Assembly (NCBI RefSeq): GCF_021462225.1
Contig: NC_061806.1
Span: 29,133,644 to 29,197,643 of the forward strand
Length of the DNA stretch: 64,000 nt
Direction: 5' to 3'
Origin: Girardinichthys multiradiatus
Taxonomy: Eukaryota > Chordata > Actinopteri > Cyprinodontiformes > Goodeidae
Shown: in pieces, positions 60,473 through 64,000 of the stretch
How the letters are laid out: every line of letters starts with the position of its first letter
How positions within the stretch are numbered: the stretch's first letter is position 1
Made by a program: the position numbers and the translations under genes
Notes under the pieces: model-generated
The model's database searches: none
Seen by the model: the letters and a program-made list of their open reading frames with translations, nothing else
What the model was told of the DNA's origin: nothing

Positions 60473-60960
60473 TACCATACCATGATAATATCCAGTCTTC
60501 CACTAATCGGCTCACGGGGCAACAGTTCAAGCAGCATAACCCAGACATCCAGCAACACTCTCCCACACATTGCGGGAGATCCCAATGTCTTTCCAGGTCC
60601 AAAGGGATGGAAAGACTCTCCAGGAAGTTATAGGTCTGTCCCAGGATCATTCCAGTGGGACATGCATAGAAAACCTTGGATGACTGAACTCCTCACTCTT
60701 TATCTGCATGGGTGAGCACAGCCACACTACAGAGAAAGTTCATTGCAGCTGCTTGTATCTAGAATGTAGTTCTTTTGGTCATGATCCATTTGTCATGACC
60801 ATAGGTGAGGGTCCAAGTTACTTGAACTCATCTAATTAAGGAAGAGACTGACCACCCCAGTCTGGATGGAGCTCTCCGCCTCCCTCTGTAAAGGTATTAT
60901 GGTTCAACTACTGTGACAATCGAGCAGTTTTTTAGTGGATTTTGTATCGTGGTGCTTATG
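60473..60960 (+). repeat. LINE-type interspersed repeat, degraded
   Basis: Ordered blocks match a very common fish repeat: GCGGGAGATCCCAATGTCTT then TCCAGGTCCA (60572), CCAGTGGGACATGC (60651), CTGAACTCCTCACTC (60685), GCTTGTATCTAGAATG (60751), CTTTTGGTCATGATCC (60772) and GTCATGACCATAGGTGAGGGT (60792). I associate it with non-LTR retrotransposons, probably antisense here. The family was not resolved. The 90-codon frame inside it is not a gene. Confidence 0.5.
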
Positions 60961-61194
60961 TGCAATATGTATGTCATCTTGGAGTTGTATAGCTAAAGCC
61001 CTGACATTTTCAAGATGTCCAGAAGATCTGTGGAAGCCTGGCTTTGCTGGAGACCAAACAGAGTAAGCAACAGTATCAATAGAGTATTAATGCAATGATG
61101 AAGATTTATTTACCTAAGGCGTATCTTCAAACGCCAAGGCGGATGGTGTGATGGCCAATTTTTCTCCTCATCAGCTTGAGTTGAATGGATTAGA

Positions 61195-61425
61195 CCTAGG
61201 GTGTCCAGCTCCAGTCCTCCAGAGCAACCATCCTGCAACGTTTAGATGCCCCCTTTCTCCATTACACCTGAATCAAATGACTGAATGCCCTCATCGGCAT
61301 TCAGTCATTCTGCTCTGCAGAGACCTGAAAACAAGCCATTCATTTGACTCAGGTGTGTTGGAGAAGCGATGCATCTAAAACCTGCAGAATGGTAGCTCTG
61401 GAGGACTGGAGTTGGTCAGCCCTGG
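61195..61425. mobile_element. foldback MITE (hAT-like)
   Basis: A whole palindromic element. The ends CTCCAGTCCTCCAGAGC (61209-61225) and GCTCTGGAGGACTGGAG (61395-61411) are exact complements. The middle holds ACACCTGAATCAAATGA facing a CATTTGACTCAGGTGTG block, and the centre is a perfect 14-bp stem (61276-61289 with 61296-61309) with loop CTCATC. It matches a widespread fish non-autonomous family. No coding capacity. Confidence 0.75.
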
Positions 61426-61988
61426 ATAAGGCAGATAAGGAAAATTAGTAAGGAAACCAAATTTAAAACTCCATGTCTGAACAGTCAAAGATAGATCTGT
61501 AAATTAAAACATGCTGCAGCTAAATCAAGTGAGATGAACAGTTACATTTTCATGGGTAATATTCATAATTGTTGTATACTGAAGGTAGTGACATAGTTAC
61601 ACCTAACCAGAGTGTATTTTAAGACAAACTTAGCAACATTATGCAAACCACCCCCCCTAAGATTAAAATGCCAGATTTTTGTGATGTAGAAAAATGAGAA
61701 CATGGCTGCCAGGATGTTGCCTCCTATATTCTCCAAATACATGAAATGAAAAGATTACTCAAAATAATCCAGGCCTTACTAAAATCTTCTAAAACATTGT
61801 GGGAGAATGTGGTATAGTCTGATGATGCTTTTGGACCATATCGTTTCAAACAAACATTACACTAAACATCACAACTGGATCACCATATCTCTGGTATCCC
61901 AAGGTGGTGGCAGTGGTGTGTTTTGGGTTATTTTTTTTCAAATGGAAACCTGTTTTATGTCAATATGTATAAAATAATAAGCAGTTCT

Positions 61989-61991
<3 letters not shown>

Positions 61992-62065
<74 letters not shown>
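61992..62065 (+). repeat. TA microsatellite (about 74 bp)
   Basis: An uninterrupted TA run inside the Tc1 remnant. Confidence 0.95.
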
Positions 62066-62068
<3 letters not shown>

Positions 62069-62115
62069 GATGTCTACAAGAAAGCTGAAGATAGTGTCAT
62101 ACTAAAAAATTAAAA

Positions 62116-62346
62116 TTGAGTCTGAGGATAAAGAATCACTTCAGCGGAAAAGATTTGGAACGACTTCCTCAGAGTCCAGAACTAAATCTGACAGATAATT
62201 TGTGGGGTCACCTGAAGAGGGCTGTGGGGAAAAGGTGTCTTCATGATCTGATAGATTTGGAGAAAGTCTGCAGGGAAAGCAGACAAATATTGCCAAATAA
62301 AGAGGGGGATGTTGATAGACTCCAACCAAAAAGAACTGCATGCTGA
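62116..62346 (+). pseudogene. Tc1-like transposase C-terminal remnant
   Basis: The 76-codon frame contains LERLPQSPELNLTDNLWGHL, then KRAVGKRCLHDLIDLEKVCR. In Tc1 transposases the motif is [22 protein letters not shown], so the conserved Asp of SPDLN is Glu and the catalytic Glu of IEN is Asp. Everything N-terminal to this is missing or scrambled by the TA repeat. It is a dead fragment of an element distinct from the other Tc1 copies here. Confidence 0.65.
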
Positions 62347-62360
62347 AACAACCAAGTAAT

Positions 62361-63419
62361 AGTTTAAGGTTGTGCCCTTTTCTATTCTTAGTATTTCCTC
62401 CTGAACAGATTTGTTTGTTTTTCAGTGAAATTGTAGAGGAAGGACGGAAAAGGGTTTTAAATGAATTGATCAGGGCCTGATTTATTTATGCAGAATAGGT
62501 TTCTGTTTTGACAGTAGTGTGAATAAAATTTAGATCCACTCGAAGTTAAAGTACTGCAGCACTTGTTCTTAATCTTAAATCTAGTTCAGAGTGCTTCCGT
62601 TACAGGCTGCAGCTTTCATGTCATCTATGCATTGGCACACGCCACATCACAAAAGAGACCCCCCCTTCACCCTTTAACTTGGAAAAAAAAGCTGCTCCCA
62701 TTTGACAGATGACATCCGCGTGCCCAACGAGAGGCACGGGGAGCAAAAAGAAAAGGAGCAGAAGGAGAAGGAGGAGGAGGGAGAGGCCGAATAAAGAAAC
62801 GACCAGTTGTCCCTCATGAGCCCCCCCTTCCACAGAGGAGGGCAAGCGCAGAGGAGCCCCGATACAAACTCCTTCCAGACAAAAGCAATTATTTCTTGCA
62901 GAATATAGTGTGTTTTGTGCGTCCAACGCAGGGAGGCGGAGGGATGCGGGGTGAGTGTGTGGATCTAAAGAAGAGGTGAAGAATACACCGCACGGCCTGC
63001 CTTGTTAATATGTTCGCTTCCTTTTCTGTAATATAACTACCCACCAACCTGCTGCTGTGTTTGCTTCATCTGAAATCGGACCATTATTGGTCGCAATGCA
63101 CTTTTGATCAGTTGACAAAAACACAAAGGAGCCAAAAATAGTTTCCTTTTGTAACCTTCAACACCAACCTGTTTGTGAATGACAACTTCTGAGAAAACAG
63201 GTGAAAACATTTAAAACTGCAAATATTCCTGATTTTAGATTTAAAAAAATTATTTATTGGCTTGAAATACAACAACAAATACACCAGTTTGTTTCTCTAA
63301 CAGCTGTGAGTTTAATGAGCTGGATTTGGGGTTTTACTAAAACACTTAAATCATCTAAGCAGAAGAAAATATAGTCAGTAAGTAATACAGCAGAACGAGA
63401 TCTTTGAGTCTGTCTGTTT

Positions 63420-63421
<2 letters not shown>
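62361..63421. other. non-coding DNA with a GC-richer patch
   Basis: 62600-62960 is GC-richer with a purine-rich AAGGAG/GAGGAG tract (62745-62785). The 101-codon minus frame across it is Leu-rich because of this bias. Not a supported gene. Confidence 0.5.
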
Positions 63422-63465
<44 letters not shown>

Positions 63466-63469
63466 GTGT
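63422..63469 (+). repeat. TG microsatellite
   Basis: A TG run with one CG interruption, followed by an AGAG run to 63490. Confidence 0.95.
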
Positions 63470-64000
63470 ATGAGAGACAGAGAGAGAGAGTTCATTGTTA
63501 AATGGCAGTGTCACGTTGACAAACGAGTTGGTTGAATTAAATTCTCCCTCATCAATAACAAGGGGAGCCAATCAATACTGGCTTACAATTATATCACCAC
63601 AAAACCCTCCGCTGCTGCTGTGACCACTCGCGCGCACACACACACACACACACACTAAGCAACAGACAGCGAATGAAAAGGAAGAATCATTACCAGGCAG
63701 TTCCATGAGGCTTATTAAGCACTATAAAATATTAACAGACAAGCTGAAGGAAAGACAAAGTTTCCATTTTATCACACAAACAGAGGGATTCATCTGTGGC
63801 CATTCTAATGCATTATTTTTAGATTTTTTTCCTCTCGTTATCTCTCATTCTGTTTGCTGCTTCTCCTCCTTCGGCCTGACTAAGTAATCAATTCTGACAG
63901 CTTGTCAATAGGCCCGTCTCGGCACTGCCAATACCTCTCCTATGTATCCATTATTCCTCTCGGGCCGCGGAGGACAAACAAAGGAGTAAAACACGATGCC
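63470..64000. other. unique, conserved-looking DNA at the window edge
   Basis: Apart from a short CA run (63634-63655), the segment is non-repetitive, with homeodomain-type cores (GAATTAAATT near 63533, AATCAATTCTGAC near 63886) and CpGs near the edge. It may continue as a conserved element or exon outside the window. Confidence 0.35.

Larger units (their letters stand above)
61780..62360 (+). mobile_element. Tc1-like remnant broken by a TA repeat
   Basis: Left part: GGTATCCCAAGGTGGTGGCA near 61898 corresponds to the Tc1 GGG-containing block. Right part: a transposase C-terminus (62150-62340). Between them lies a long TA run. The ends are not identified. Confidence 0.55.

Overview
The window looks like nuclear DNA from a ray-finned fish. 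The evidence is the repeat content: L2-clade LINEs with a fish-type tail, several Tc1/mariner families, a PIF/Harbinger remnant, foldback MITEs, a solo LTR and many CA/TG microsatellites in AT-rich DNA. I see no multi-exon host gene. Nearly all open frames are chance ORFs, microsatellite translations or transposon remains. The window is best read as gene-poor intergenic or long-intron DNA.

Layout. 1-13,000: AT-rich unique DNA with GC-richer islands near 2.1-2.5, 4.6, 7.1-8.2 and 10.5-10.8 kb; some of these read like conserved non-coding sequence. 13-21 kb: a LINE-type repeat end, a purine-rich block (15.8-16.3 kb), a 40-bp palindrome and the longest CA repeat. 21-31.5 kb: a decayed Tc1 (21.3-22.2), a second Tc1 family (24.2-25.5), an L2 fragment split by a 1-kb solo LTR (26.6-28.1), and an almost intact Tc1 element (29.6-31.2) with 200-bp inverted repeats and one stop codon in its transposase. 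31.5-39 kb: mostly unique DNA, with one hairpin pair and one decayed DNA transposon. 39.1-45 kb: a dense transposon cluster (Tc1-like remnant, LINE tail, L2 copy, DD36E Tc1/mariner element, PIF/Harbinger derivative). 45-57 kb: mostly unique DNA with one Tc1 remnant. 57-58.4 kb: the only CpG-rich, promoter-like stretch. It holds a possible 33-codon first coding exon on the minus strand with a good start context and a consensus splice donor; I cannot identify the gene. 58.6-64 kb: unique DNA with conserved-looking blocks, a LINE-type repeat, a palindromic MITE and a Tc1 remnant broken by a long TA repeat.

No genes here work together as a system. The strongest biology is in the mobile elements: a probably recent Tc1 insertion with two copies of a binding-site-like motif in each terminal repeat, a DD36E element with exact 31-bp termini, an LTR nested in a LINE, and a Harbinger relic that keeps the ends of both of its genes. 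Family names rest on remembered sequence features, not on a database search. I did not find a convincing undescribed system.
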